This document shows, piece after piece, positions 32,075-40,694 of a stretch of 64,000 nucleotides of DNA (positions are counted from its first letter, which is position 1; every line of letters begins with the position of its first letter). The stretch spans positions 151,749 through 215,748 of the forward strand of contig NZ_JALXFV010000001.1 of NCBI RefSeq assembly GCF_023699475.1, read 5' to 3'. The notes under the pieces were generated by a model. That model did no database searches. It saw nothing but the letters and a program-made list of their open reading frames with translations, and had not been told where the DNA came from. The DNA comes from Halomarina rubra (GTDB taxonomy: Archaea; Halobacteriota; Halobacteria; Halobacteriales; Haloarculaceae). Made by a program: the position numbers and the translations under genes.

Positions 32075-34159
32075 ATGAGCCACGAGGAGTTCCCGACCGA
32101 GGAGACGGCCGTCGTCACCTGCGGCCTGCCGTACGCGAACGGCGACCTACACATCGGCCACCTCCGCGGCAACGTCGGCGCGGACATCTACGCCCGCGCG
32201 CTTCGCCGTCTCGGCCAGCAGACCGCCTACGTCTGCGGGTCGGACATGCACGGCACACCCATCGCGGTCAACGCCGAACAGGAGGGCGTCGACCCCGAGG
32301 AGTTCGCGCTGCGCTACCACGACCAGTACGAGGAGACGTTCGCGGGGTTCAACGTCGACTTCCAGAACTACGGCCACACACGCGAACCGTCGAACGTCGA
32401 GTTGACCCAGGAGATCGTCGCCACGCTCGACGAACGGGGCTACGTCTACGAGAAGGAGATCCTCGTCGCCTGGGACCCCATCGAGGACCAGCCACTCCCC
32501 GACCGCTACGTCGAGGGCACCTGTCCGTACTGCGGCGAGAAGGCCCGCGGCGACGAGTGCGACGAGGGCTGTGGGCGGCACCTCGAACCCGGCGAGGTCG
32601 AGGACCCGGTCTCGACGGTGACCGGTAACCCCGCGGAGTACCGCGAACGGCCCCACAAGTTCTTCGAACTGTCGGCGTTCCAGGAGTATCTCCAGGGGTT
32701 CATCGACCGCCTCGAAGGGACGTCGAACGCCCGCAACCAGCCCCGCGAGTGGATAGAGGGCGAGCTACAAGACTGGTGTATCACCCGCGACCTGGACTGG
32801 GGCATCGACTACCCGGACGAGGAGACGGACCTCGTACTGTACGTCTGGGTCGACGCGCCCATCGAGTACATCGCGGCGACGAAGGACTACTCCGCACGCG
32901 TCGGCAGCGACACGTACGACTGGGAGACGGTCTGGAAGGAGTCGGGCGAGATTGTCCACGTCATCGGCCCGGACATCATCCAGCACCACACCGTGTTCTG
33001 GCCGGCGATGCTCCACGGCGTCGACTACAACGAACCGCGTGCCGTCATGGCGAGCGGGTTCGTCACGCTCGCGGGCGACGGCTTTTCGACCTCGCGAAAT
33101 CGTGCGGTGTGGGCGCGCGAGTACCTCGACGAGGGGTTCGACCCCGACGCGCTGCGGTACTACCTCGCCACCCAGAGCGGGTTCCAGCAGGACCTCGACT
33201 TCTCCTGGGAGCGGTTCCAGGAGAAGGTGAACTCGGACCTCGTCGGGACGGTCGGCAACTTCGTCTACCGGTCGCTGCTGTTCGCCCAGCGCAACTACGA
33301 GGGCACCCCGGATGCGGTCGTGAGCGACGACGTGCGCCACCGCATCGAGTCGGCCATCGACGACTTCGCGGAGGGCGTCAACGACTACTCCGTCCGCAAG
33401 GTCGGCAACGCGGTCACCGACCTCGCGCGGTTCGGCAACGAGTACATCCAGCGCAACGAGCCCTGGAAGCTCACCGACGAGGACCCCGAGCAGGCCGCCC
33501 AGGTCATCCGGGACTGCGTGCAGCTCGTGAAGGCCATCGCCGTGTTGTTCCAACCGGTCGCTCCCGGCGCGGCCGACCGAATCTGGGCGCAGTTGAACGA
33601 GGACGGTGTCGTCGCCGACGCGACGTTCGAGGACGCGCTGGCCGCGCCGCCGGCGACGTTCGACGCCCCGACGGAGCTGTTCGAGAAGATAGAGGACGAG
33701 CGCGTCGAGGAGCTCAACGAGAAGCTCGCCGAACGCACCGAGTCGCCCGACGACGAGGTCGAAGGCCGCGACGAGACCGACGACACCGCCAACGCGGACG
33801 AGACGGTCGACGTCCACGCCGACGTCGAGGCGCTCGCCGACGAACGCATCGGCTTCGACGACTTCCAGGCGCTCGACCTGCGCGTCGGCGAGATTCGCTC
33901 TGCCGAACCCATCGAGGGGGCGGACAAGCTGTTGAAACTGGAGGTGGACATCGGCGTCGAGACCCGGCAGGTCGTCGCCGGCCTCCGGCAGTTGCACGAC
34001 GCCGAGACGCTCCCGGGGACGCGCGTCGTCCTCGTCGCGAACATGGAGAAGGCCGAACTGTTCGGCACCGAGTCGAACGGGATGGTGCTCGCCGCCGGCG
34101 AGGAGGCCGACCTGCTGACGACCCACGGCGACGCGCCGCTGGGGACGAAGGTCAGGTAA
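32075..34159 (+). CDS. metG: Methionyl-tRNA synthetase
   Basis: 694 residues. The class I HIGH signature is at residues 26-29 (NGDLHIGHLRG) and the KMSKS equivalent FSTSR near 337. A zinc knuckle CPYCGEKARGDECDEGCG lies near 150. The C-terminal EMAPII-like tRNA-binding domain starts around residue 595 (RVGEIRSAEPIEGADKLLK). It attaches Met to both initiator and elongator tRNAs. An acidic linker (about 550-590) joins the catalytic and binding halves. TATA-like GGCTTTAGG lies about 28 nt before ATG 32075, and the 272-bp gap before it shows no other gene. Confidence 0.96.
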   Translation: MSHEEFPTEETAVVTCGLPYANGDLHIGHLRGNVGADIYARALRRLGQQTAYVCGSDMHGTPIAVNAEQEGVDPEEFALRYHDQYEETFAGFNVDFQNYGHTREPSNVELTQEIVATLDERGYVYEKEILVAWDPIEDQPLPDRYVEGTCPYCGEKARGDECDEGCGRHLEPGEVEDPVSTVTGNPAEYRERPHKFFELSAFQEYLQGFIDRLEGTSNARNQPREWIEGELQDWCITRDLDWGIDYPDEETDLVLYVWVDAPIEYIAATKDYSARVGSDTYDWETVWKESGEIVHVIGPDIIQHHTVFWPAMLHGVDYNEPRAVMASGFVTLAGDGFSTSRNRAVWAREYLDEGFDPDALRYYLATQSGFQQDLDFSWERFQEKVNSDLVGTVGNFVYRSLLFAQRNYEGTPDAVVSDDVRHRIESAIDDFAEGVNDYSVRKVGNAVTDLARFGNEYIQRNEPWKLTDEDPEQAAQVIRDCVQLVKAIAVLFQPVAPGAADRIWAQLNEDGVVADATFEDALAAPPATFDAPTELFEKIEDERVEELNEKLAERTESPDDEVEGRDETDDTANADETVDVHADVEALADERIGFDDFQALDLRVGEIRSAEPIEGADKLLKLEVDIGVETRQVVAGLRQLHDAETLPGTRVVLVANMEKAELFGTESNGMVLAAGEEADLLTTHGDAPLGTKVR

Positions 34160-34265
34160 CCGCGACGGACAACCGAGCCTCTTCCCGCACACCGTTCGCC
34201 ACGCTCACCTCGCTCGCACGTCGCCGGTCGGACAGCTTTTTCGCCTGGGAGTCGTAGAGTCGGGT

Positions 34266-34487
34266 ATGAGCGACGACGACTGGCGGTTCAGCACCGACGA
34301 GGTGGGCGACACCGCGTCGGCCGACGACACCGCCGCCACGGACGACCGCCCCGGCGAGGGCGTCCTCGGCCGCACCGACGGCGCGTTCGACGACCCCGAA
34401 CCGCAGTCCATCGCCGCCGAGAACGTCTTCTTCGTCCTGCTCGGCGCGGCGACGATGGTCGGAATCATCGCGCTGCTGGTGGTCTGA
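34266..34487 (+). CDS. Small acidic membrane protein (DUF7312-like)
   Basis: 73 residues. The start DWRFSTDEVGD, with an acidic middle and a single C-terminal membrane helix (VFFVLLGAATMVGIIALLVV), is a pattern I associate with haloarchaeal DUF7312. The acidic N terminus would face one side of the membrane. Function unknown. TATA-like AGCTTTTTCG lies about 25 nt upstream. Confidence 0.65.
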   Translation: MSDDDWRFSTDEVGDTASADDTAATDDRPGEGVLGRTDGAFDDPEPQSIAAENVFFVLLGAATMVGIIALLVV

Positions 34488-34530
34488 GGTCAGGGGAAGC
34501 GTTAATCAGCGCCCGTTCGTATCTCGTAGC

Positions 34531-35127
34531 ATGGTCGCCCTCCAACTCGGCGATATCCTCAACCTCTCGCTCCCGGTGTTGCTGTTGCTGGCGGGTACCG
34601 GCCTCATCGTCGCCGAGGCGGCGATTCCCGGCGCACACTTCGTCGTCCTCGGCATCGCGTTGCTCCTCGCGGGGCTCGTCGGCCTCGTCGTCGGCACGAC
34701 GGCCCTCGGTCTGCTGGCGATGACGCTGACGCTCCTCGTCGCGGGCGCGGCGACGTTCTTCGCGTTCCGGGAGTTCGACGTGTACGGGGGCGGCGGAGCC
34801 GGTCGGACTCGCGACTCGGACTCGCTGAAGGGGACGACCGGTCGGGTGACCGAGCGCGTCACGACGGCCGACGGCGAGGTGAAACTCGACTCGGGCGGGT
34901 TCAACCCGTACTACCGCGCTCGGGCGATGGACGCCGACATCCCGGTCGGGACGGAGGTGATGGTCGTCGACCCCGGCGGGGGGAACGTCATCACCGTCGA
35001 ACCGGTCGACGCCATCGAGGACTCCATCGACCGCGAACTGCGTCGTGACCGCGAGCAGAAGACGAACGGTGGGGACGGTTCGGCGTCCGGTCGGCGCGAC
35101 GAGGACCGCGAGAGCGAGACCGCCTGA
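34531..35127 (+). CDS. NfeD-family membrane protein
   Basis: 198 residues. Several hydrophobic segments (about 12-33, 38-58, 60-82) are followed by the soluble NfeD beta-barrel (about 100-160: LKGTTGRVTERVTTADGEVK, ARAMDADIPVGTEVMVVDP). The last 40 residues are charged. NfeD proteins commonly neighbour SPFH-domain proteins, and the next gene is one. The pair may form a membrane microdomain or quality-control complex. The SPFH gene starts 82 bp later and has its own TATA-like element, so coupling is possible but not required. Confidence 0.85.
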   Translation: MVALQLGDILNLSLPVLLLLAGTGLIVAEAAIPGAHFVVLGIALLLAGLVGLVVGTTALGLLAMTLTLLVAGAATFFAFREFDVYGGGGAGRTRDSDSLKGTTGRVTERVTTADGEVKLDSGGFNPYYRARAMDADIPVGTEVMVVDPGGGNVITVEPVDAIEDSIDRELRRDREQKTNGGDGSASGRRDEDRESETA

Positions 35128-35209
35128 GCGGGGTCGTCGAGGGCGCTTCTGACACCGTCGAGACCTGACAGTGCGAACGTTTTTGGTAGCGCTCACCAAA
35201 GCTCCGGAC

Positions 35210-36445
35210 ATGTCCCCCGCACTGCCGGTCGTACCGATGCAGACAGGAACGATTCTCGCGTTCGTGGGCGTCGTCTTCCTGCTCATCGCCATCGCGGCGA
35301 TATACAGCGCCATCGAAATCGTGCAGGCGTACGAGAAGCGCGCCTACACGCGCTTCGGTGAGTACCAGCGCCTGCTCGAACCGGGTATCAACTTCGTCTG
35401 GCCGTTCGTCTCCCGAACGTACGCGTTCGACATGCGGACGCAGACGCTCGACGTCCCCCGACAGGAGGCCATCACGCGCGACAACTCGCCCGTGACCGCC
35501 GACGCCGTCGTCTACATCAAGGTGATGGACGCGAAGAAGGCGTTCCTCGAGGTGGACGACTACAAGCGCGCCGTCTCCAACCTCGCCCAGACCACCCTCC
35601 GTGCCGTCCTGGGTGACATGGAACTCGACGACACGCTCAACAAGCGCCAGGAGATCAACGCCCGCATCCGCAAGGAACTCGACGAACCCACCGACGAGTG
35701 GGGGGTCCGTGTCGAGAGCGTCGAGGTCCGGGAGGTCAACCCGAGCGCCGACGTCCAGCAGGCGATGGAGCAACAGACCTCCGCGGAACGCCGCCGCCGT
35801 GCGATGATCCTCGAAGCGCAGGGTGAACGCCGCAGCGCCGTCGAGACCGCCGAGGGTGAGAAGCAGTCGAACATCATCCGCGCCCAGGGTGAGAAACAGA
35901 GCCAGATTCTCGAAGCGCAGGGTGACGCCATCTCGACCGTTCTCCGTGCGAAGAGTGCGGAGTCGATGGGCGAGCGCGCGGTCATCGAGAAGGGGATGGA
36001 GACGCTCTCGGACATCGGGACCAGCGAGTCGACGACGTTCGTCCTGCCCCAGGAGCTCACCTCGCTCGTCGGCCGCTACGGCAAGCACCTCACCGGGAGC
36101 GACGTGGCGACGGCGACGAACGGTGCCTCCCTCGACAGCCTGAACTTCGACGCCGAGACCCGCGAGATGCTCGGCCTCGACGACATCGAGGAGATCCTCG
36201 GCCAGATCGACAACGCCGCGGAGATGGACGTCGAGAAGATGGAACAGGAGGCCCAGGCCATCAAGTCCGGCGAGGACACCGCAGACATCAAGGACCCCGA
36301 CGAGGTCATCGACGAAATGGACGCCGAGATGGGCGGTCCCGCGATGGACACGCCCGAGGACGCCGCCGGTGAGAACACCGACGCCGGCGCGAACGGGTCC
36401 GAATCGGCCGACACCGAACGCGAACCCGAACCCGAGTCGGAGTAA
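35210..36445 (+). CDS. SPFH/Band 7 (stomatin-like) membrane protein
   Basis: 411 residues. One N-terminal membrane helix (ILAFVGVVFLLIAIAAIYSA) is followed by the SPFH domain (YEKRAYTRFGEYQRLLEPG, AVSNLAQTTLRAVLGDMEL, WGVRVESVEVREVNPSADV), then a heptad coiled coil with repeated EAQGER/AQGEKQ units (about 190-260). The last 60 residues are acidic and disordered. Such proteins oligomerise at membranes and often partner NfeD, the gene just upstream. ATG 35210 gives the typical short leader before the helix; TATA-like CGTTTTTGG is upstream. Confidence 0.9.
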   Translation: MSPALPVVPMQTGTILAFVGVVFLLIAIAAIYSAIEIVQAYEKRAYTRFGEYQRLLEPGINFVWPFVSRTYAFDMRTQTLDVPRQEAITRDNSPVTADAVVYIKVMDAKKAFLEVDDYKRAVSNLAQTTLRAVLGDMELDDTLNKRQEINARIRKELDEPTDEWGVRVESVEVREVNPSADVQQAMEQQTSAERRRRAMILEAQGERRSAVETAEGEKQSNIIRAQGEKQSQILEAQGDAISTVLRAKSAESMGERAVIEKGMETLSDIGTSESTTFVLPQELTSLVGRYGKHLTGSDVATATNGASLDSLNFDAETREMLGLDDIEEILGQIDNAAEMDVEKMEQEAQAIKSGEDTADIKDPDEVIDEMDAEMGGPAMDTPEDAAGENTDAGANGSESADTEREPEPESE

Positions 36446-36447
36446 CG

Positions 36448-36466
36448 TCGACCCGTCTCGGGTCGA
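36448..36466 (+). terminator. Hairpin after the SPFH gene
   Basis: TCGACCCG, loop TCT, CGGGTCGA is a perfect 8-bp stem starting three bases after the stop codon, followed shortly by GGTTTTACTG. Confidence 0.45.
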
Positions 36467-36505
36467 AGCGGTTTTACTGTCGTCTCCACAAGGAGCCAAC
36501 GAACT

Positions 36506-37126
36506 GTGACAGGTGACCAACGCGACGGCGTGGACGAGGAGAAGCGTGCCACGCTCAGGCGGTTCGCCGCGCTCGGAGCGGCCGGGCCGCTCGCGCGCCT
36601 CGCTGACACCGACACCGCTAGCGGCGAGAGTCCCGCCCGCGACGCCATCGTCGGCTACCTCTCGACGACGCCGGGCGCACACTTCTCGAAGGTCCGTGAC
36701 GACCTCTCACTCGGAACGGGTGAGACCCAACACCACCTCCGGCGACTCGTCGACGCCGGTGCCGTCGAGTCGTTCAAGGACGGCGAGTACCGGCGGTTCG
36801 TCCCCGCCGGACGGTTCTCCGCCTTCGAGCGACGCGCACTCGGCTACCTCCGACGCTCGACGCCCCGCGGGATGCTCGTCGCACTCCTGCGCGACCCCGA
36901 GGCGACGGGCAGCGACCTCGCGACGGCGCTCGGCGTCTCGCGACCGACGGTGAGCAAGTACGCCAAGGAGTTGGAGGCGGCCGGTCTACTGAACCGCGAC
37001 GACGGCTACGCGGTCGAGCGTCCCGAGGTCGTGTTGACGCTGCTCGTCCGCTACGCCGACTCCTTCGGCGAGGACGCCGCGGCGCTCGCCGACGACGCCG
37101 CGTCGTTGCTCAGCTACGACCCGTAG
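36506..37126 (+). CDS. Transcriptional regulator with two winged helices
   Basis: 206 residues. The N-terminal winged helix (about 45-105) includes ARDAIVGYLSTTPGAHFSKV and GETQHHLRRLVDAGAVESF; the second (about 115-175) includes RGMLVALLRDPEATGSDLAT and VSRPTVSKYAKELEAAGLL. Such tandem winged-helix proteins are common haloarchaeal regulators; the operator is unknown. The start is GTG 36506, with TATA-like GGTTTTACTG centred about 31 nt upstream. The C-terminal 25 residues are acidic. It is convergent with the DUF7123-like gene. Confidence 0.8.
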   Translation: MTGDQRDGVDEEKRATLRRFAALGAAGPLARLADTDTASGESPARDAIVGYLSTTPGAHFSKVRDDLSLGTGETQHHLRRLVDAGAVESFKDGEYRRFVPAGRFSAFERRALGYLRRSTPRGMLVALLRDPEATGSDLATALGVSRPTVSKYAKELEAAGLLNRDDGYAVERPEVVLTLLVRYADSFGEDAAALADDAASLLSYDP

Positions 37127-37171
37127 AACGAGTGATTCCGTCCCCGCTTCCGTTCCTGCTCGACCGTTCGT

Positions 37172-37411
37172 CTACGCCGTGACCTTCCAGGTCGTCCCCG
37201 ACGAGTAGCCCCACTTCTCGATGGTGAGCGCGCTGGCCTCACGGACCGCTCGCATGTTCGCGCCGACCTCCTTCGCGCTCATGTCGAGTTCGTCGCCGAT
37301 GAGTCGCGACTTGAAGTACGTCTGGGTGCCGGCGTGCTCCTCGAGGAACCGCGCGATTCGCCGCTGTTTGTCGCTCATCGTGGTCGTGGTCACCGACGCG
37401 CTCGTGCTCAT
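37172..37411 (-). CDS. Small helix-turn-helix protein (DUF7123-like)
   Basis: 79 residues, with a Ser/Thr-rich N terminus then KQRRIARFLEEHAGTQTYFK and SRLIGDELDMSAKEVGANMR, fitting a winged-helix start; the family pattern is that of haloarchaeal DUF7123. It probably binds DNA. TATA-like CCCCCTTTACG about 27 nt before ATG 37411 gives a leaderless mRNA. An internal Met (at about 37378) could also start the protein. The 322-bp gap upstream contains no gene. Confidence 0.65.
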   Translation of the reverse strand: MSTSASVTTTTMSDKQRRIARFLEEHAGTQTYFKSRLIGDELDMSAKEVGANMRAVREASALTIEKWGYSSGTTWKVTA

Positions 37412-37733
37412 ATTCCACCGGAAGCACCAGCGACGTAAAGGGGGTTTGGTACGGTGGGTTAACACCGCGTTGTCTGGTGGTTTTGGCCGCGGCAGGGGTG
37501 GTTTCGACGCCCGTCGGTCCCCACGGTGGTACACGGGGGTAATCGTCCGGGGCGAGTGACACTGTTCGCGACGCCGTGGTCGGGCCGAGCGGCAAGGTTC
37601 ACGTTACGGGAACGGTCCGACGGGGGTGGTCGTCGGTCTCGGTCGCGCGCTGGACGGGCCGTCCGGGGGCCGCACGGTGGTTTGTCGGTCGTTTATCCGA
37701 CCGGTCGAGCGGTGGTCGCTCGTAACGGTCGCG
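37412..37733. other. 322-bp gene-free gap with hairpins
   Basis: I see no coding frame. It holds the DUF7123-like gene's TATA element near its left end, two hairpins near its right end, and three copies of GGTGGTTT (37476, 37497, 37676). Nothing here looks like an RNA gene with certainty. Confidence 0.5.
37686..37703 (-). terminator. Hairpin downstream of the TRAM gene
   Basis: CGGTCG, loop TTTATC, CGACCG is a perfect 6-bp stem 30-50 bp past the TRAM stop codon. Confidence 0.4.
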
Positions 37734-37737
37734 TTAC
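37722..37737 (-). terminator. Stem-loop containing the TRAM stop codon
   Basis: GTAACG, loop GTCG, CGTTAC forms a 6-bp perfect stem with the TAA stop of the TRAM gene (37734-37736) inside one arm. Confidence 0.4.
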
Positions 37738-38129
37738 TCGATGATTTCGCCGACGGCGAAGTTCGACTTGACCTCGGTCACCTCGATCTTCACGCGTTCG
37801 CCGACCTCCGCGTCGGGGACGATGATGACGTAGCCGCGTTCGACGCGGGCGATGCCGTCGCCCTGTTTCCCGAGGTCCTCGACCTCGACGTAGCGAATCT
37901 CGCCGATCTCGACCGGTGGTTGTGGTTCGCCCGGGGCGGTCGTGGTGGTGGTGGTCGCCGTCTCGCTCCCCTCGGTCTCGCTGGTCGCGATGAGGGCGAC
38001 ACGGTAGGTCTCACCGGCCTCGACGGACCCGGTTTCGAGTTCGCGGCGGGGCACCTCCACGACGTAGCGGTCCCCCTCGTCGGAGACCTCCGCGCTAAAC
38101 AGACACAGGAGCTTCTCTGAGATTTCCAT
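37734..38129 (-). CDS. TRAM-domain RNA-binding protein
   Basis: 131 residues. The C-terminal ~60 residues (VEDLGKQGDGIARVERGYVI, DAEVGERVKIEVTEVKSNFA) are a canonical TRAM domain, which binds tRNA/rRNA. The N-terminal ~60 (LCLFSAEVSDEGDRYVVEVP) are a separate small domain, joined by a Thr-rich linker (ATTTTTTAPGEPQPP). Haloarchaeal TRAM proteins of this kind may act as RNA chaperones, as cold-shock proteins do in bacteria. ATG 38129 fits the length. The YkgJ-type gene is upstream on the same strand, 39 bp away. Confidence 0.88.
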   Translation of the reverse strand: MEISEKLLCLFSAEVSDEGDRYVVEVPRRELETGSVEAGETYRVALIATSETEGSETATTTTTTAPGEPQPPVEIGEIRYVEVEDLGKQGDGIARVERGYVIIVPDAEVGERVKIEVTEVKSNFAVGEIIE

Positions 38130-38168
38130 AGAGCCTCGGGCGAACCGTTACGCTCCTGCCCTAAAAGC

Positions 38169-38885
38169 TTACCTCGGGGTTCCGTCGGGGCGTTTGGCCC
38201 CCTCGGAGTCGTGGACGACCACTTCGCCCGGAGCGGTGTCGACGGGGTCGTAGTTCGCGCGGACGGCGACGGCCTCCTCCAACTCCCGGACGGCGCGCTC
38301 TTTCAGCGCCGCGGCCAACTCCTCGGCGTCGGTTCGGGAGATGTCCCGACCCAGCCCCTCGCACTCGTGGGCACGGACGGACGCCTCGACCTGGGGGTCG
38401 TCGCTCTCGTCGTCGTCCGGGCGCGCCGGGAGGTCGACGCTGTCGACGGGTTCGCCCATCGGCTGACTCGTCCCCGTCAGGGCGACGCTGAACGGGTAGG
38501 TTCGACAGATGAGCGGTCGGTCGTCGTGGACGGTACACGCGCCCCGCCCCTCGTCGTCCTCGGCGTAGAACGTGCAGTCGCCACACGAGTCCGTCTGGAG
38601 CGCCCACTCGATGGTCTCGCCTTCCGGGCCCTCCTCGCCCTCCTCCAGACCGAACGGCATCGGGCGGGCGACGTCTCGCCACTCCCGCGAGGCGTCGTCG
38701 AGCGTCCGTACCTCGTCGGGGAACACCGTGGCGGTGTGCGGTTCGCGCGTCCCGTCGGGGTGGTCGTAGCCCTTACAGCACGCCCCACAGCGGGTACACT
38801 CGAAGCCCATCGACTCGATGGCGTCCGCGAGGTCGCTCACGTCGAGGGCGCGCGCTCGGTCGAGTTCGGCGTCGAGTGACTCCAT
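38169..38885 (-). CDS. YkgJ-family Cys-cluster protein
   Basis: 238 residues. The Cys pattern of the YkgJ/CxxCxxCC family is clear: FECTRCGACCKGY (about 30-42) followed by SCGDCTFYAEDDEGRGACTV, and a last Cys in RPLICRTYPFSVALTG. Such proteins bind zinc or iron-sulfur clusters; the function is unknown. The final third is acidic and Glu-rich with no domain. ATG 38885 starts MESLDAELDRAR. It is 39 bp upstream of the TRAM gene on the same strand and may be co-transcribed. Confidence 0.8.
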   Translation of the reverse strand: MESLDAELDRARALDVSDLADAIESMGFECTRCGACCKGYDHPDGTREPHTATVFPDEVRTLDDASREWRDVARPMPFGLEEGEEGPEGETIEWALQTDSCGDCTFYAEDDEGRGACTVHDDRPLICRTYPFSVALTGTSQPMGEPVDSVDLPARPDDDESDDPQVEASVRAHECEGLGRDISRTDAEELAAALKERAVRELEEAVAVRANYDPVDTAPGEVVVHDSEGAKRPDGTPR

Positions 38886-38965
38886 ACGTGGTCGTGGAGC
38901 GGCATCCGGAAAAACGGCGCGTTCGGCGGAACGTGCCGCCCGTCGCGGGACGCGCCCTCTCTCGT

Positions 38966-39778
38966 TCAGCGTGGGGTCGCACGCTCGCCGTCGAAACGGA
39001 GCCGACCCTCGACGGCCAGTTTCTCCAGGTGAGCGTGGACGGTCGCCTCCGCGAGCGGACGGACGTGCGAGACGTCCTTCTCGTAGGCGGCGTCGGTCAC
39101 GTCGCTCACACTCGTCGCGCCCGCTTCGACCGCCGCCAGCACCGACGCTTCGCGGTCGAGACGGTGGTCGACGAGTCGGCGCAGGGTCTCGCGGGGAGCC
39201 TCGACAACGGGGCCGTGCCCGGGGAGGAGTCGGGCGGGGTCGCGGGCGTGGAGTCGCCGGAGCGCGGTGAGGTACGCCCGGAGGTCGCCCTCCGGCGCAC
39301 CGACGACGACGCTCCCCTCGGCGACGGCGAGGTCGCCGGAGACGACCCACTCGTCCCCGTTGTCGCCGTCGTATTCGAACGAGAACGCGACGTGTTCGGG
39401 GGCGTGGCCGGGGACGTCGAGGACCGTCACGGTCCCGCTGCCGGTTTCGACGCGGGTTCCCTCCAGGAAGGTGCGGTCGGGAGCGACGCCCGTGGCCGTC
39501 TCGAAGGCTCGTTCGCGGCCCGCGCGACACCAGACCGTCGCGCCGGTCCGCTCGGCGACCCACTCCACCGCGCCCACGTGGTCGGGGTGGTGGTGGGTGA
39601 CGGCGACGTGACCGACCTCGAACGGGCCGTCGACGAACTCGTCGAGGTCGTCGGTTCGCGCAGCGGGGTCGACCAGCAGGGCGTCGGCCTCGCCGACGAG
39701 GTAGCAGTTGGTCGCGCCCTCGGGGGCGGCGGTCTCGACGGGGAGTGCGACCGGGCCGAGCACGTGCTCGATGGGCAT
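38966..39778 (-). CDS. Metallo-beta-lactamase-fold hydrolase (LACTB2-like)
   Basis: 270 residues. The metal site is HHHPDHVGAVEWVAER (about 61-76), with further His/Asp in VPGHAPEHVAFSF and LLPGHGPVVEAPRETL. The C-terminal ~60 residues (LVDHRLDREASVLAAVEAGA, VHAHLEKLAVEGRLRFDGE) look like the winged-helix tail of LACTB2/glyoxalase-type proteins that bind RNA. It is probably a ribonuclease or thioester hydrolase; the activity is not decidable here. ATG 39778 opens MPIEHVLGPV. No tight operon partner. Confidence 0.85.
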   Translation of the reverse strand: MPIEHVLGPVALPVETAAPEGATNCYLVGEADALLVDPAARTDDLDEFVDGPFEVGHVAVTHHHPDHVGAVEWVAERTGATVWCRAGRERAFETATGVAPDRTFLEGTRVETGSGTVTVLDVPGHAPEHVAFSFEYDGDNGDEWVVSGDLAVAEGSVVVGAPEGDLRAYLTALRRLHARDPARLLPGHGPVVEAPRETLRRLVDHRLDREASVLAAVEAGATSVSDVTDAAYEKDVSHVRPLAEATVHAHLEKLAVEGRLRFDGERATPR

Positions 39779-39821
39779 GGCTCACCGTGAGTGGTGACCG
39801 GACAAAACGGTGTGGCGTCCG

Positions 39822-40115
39822 TTACGCCGCGAGGAAGTAGACCTGCTTGCGCGCGTCGTGGAAGCTGTACCGCGAGTCCACGAGGTCGGCGTCGGCGAGG
39901 CGGTTGAGCGCGTAGCGGACGGTGCGGTCGGGCAGCAGCGACTCCTCGGCGAGTTCACCCTGTGAGAGCGGGGCTTCGCCCTCCAGGACCTTCGCGACCA
40001 GCTTCGCGCTGGGCGGGAGTTCGCGGAGCTGCTCGCGGAACTCGGGGTCCGCGAGTGGACTGTCGTCCTCGGCGACTTGTTCTTCGGCAGCGACGTCCTC
40101 GGCTTGCGTGCTCAT
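39822..40115 (-). CDS. MarR-like winged-helix regulator
   Basis: 97 residues. After an acidic N-terminal 35 residues comes a winged helix: LVAKVLEGEAPLSQGELAEE, SLLPDRTVRYALNRLADADL, DSRYSFHDARKQVYFL. Small one-domain regulators like this often repress themselves. A TATA-like element centred 28 nt upstream of ATG 40115, and a perfect inverted repeat a little farther out, are consistent with autoregulation. It is divergent from the PPOX-family gene at 40296. Confidence 0.8.
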   Translation of the reverse strand: MSTQAEDVAAEEQVAEDDSPLADPEFREQLRELPPSAKLVAKVLEGEAPLSQGELAEESLLPDRTVRYALNRLADADLVDSRYSFHDARKQVYFLAA

Positions 40116-40137
40116 ACGGCGATATGTGGCAATCTGC

Positions 40138-40147
40138 GGTGTAAACC
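40138..40147 (-). promoter_or_regulatory. TATA box of the MarR-like gene
   Basis: The minus strand reads GGTTTACACC, centred 28 nt before ATG 40115. A second element, GGTTATAGCG, lies about 14 bp further upstream. Confidence 0.55.
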
Positions 40148-40164
40148 TTCGCTATAACCTGGTC

Positions 40165-40179
40165 AGTACAATAGGTACT
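40165..40179. promoter_or_regulatory. Candidate operator: AGTAC-N5-GTACT inverted repeat
   Basis: AGTAC, five-base spacer AATAG, GTACT is a perfect inverted repeat between the divergent MarR-like and PPOX genes, just upstream of the MarR-like gene's promoter. Position and symmetry suit a dimeric winged-helix repressor. Confidence 0.4.
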
Positions 40180-40295
40180 CTGTAAGGAATCAATACGCCC
40201 TTATATAACGTTCCGGTGACAGCAACGGCGGCCGGGGGGCCGGGGGCGTCTCGGCGGGACACAACGACTTTCGTGTCACCGCGAGAGCGGTTCGC

Positions 40296-40694
40296 ATGGC
40301 GATCCCCGAGCAGTTCCACGACCTCTTCGAGAAGGAGACGTTCGCCCACTTCGCGACGAAGATGCCCGACGGGACACCCCAGGTGACGCCCGTCTGGGTC
40401 GACTACGACGCCGAATCCGGCCACCTGTTGATTAACACCGAGCGCAACCGCCGCAAGGAGAAGAACGTCCGGGCGGACCCACAGGTGGGCGTCAGTATGG
40501 TCGACCCGGAGGACCCCTACCGGTTCGTCTCGGTCCGTGGGGAGGTCGTCGAAATCACCGAAGAGGGGGCCGACGTGCACATCGACGCGCTGGCGCAGCG
40601 GTACTTCGACGTCGAGGAGTACCCGAGTCGCGACCGCGAACAGTACGCTTGGGTCGTCCTGCGCATCTCGACGGACGAGGTCGCGACGTCCTGA
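40296..40694 (+). CDS. F420-dependent PPOX-class oxidoreductase
   Basis: 132 residues. Split-barrel landmarks are FEKETFAHFATKMPDGTPQV, VWVDYDAESGHLLINTERNR, KNVRADPQVGVSMVDPEDPY and RYFDVEEYPSRDREQY, as in PPOX-class F420-binding reductases; cofactor choice is inferred from the family. A TATA-like CGACTTTCG is about 27 nt before ATG 40296. A stronger TTATATAAC at 40201 and an inverted pair GGTGACA (40215) / TGTCACC (40274) lie between that element and the start, so a longer leader is possible. Next gene, 82 bp on, is a methyltransferase. Confidence 0.82.
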   Translation: MAIPEQFHDLFEKETFAHFATKMPDGTPQVTPVWVDYDAESGHLLINTERNRRKEKNVRADPQVGVSMVDPEDPYRFVSVRGEVVEITEEGADVHIDALAQRYFDVEEYPSRDREQYAWVVLRISTDEVATS

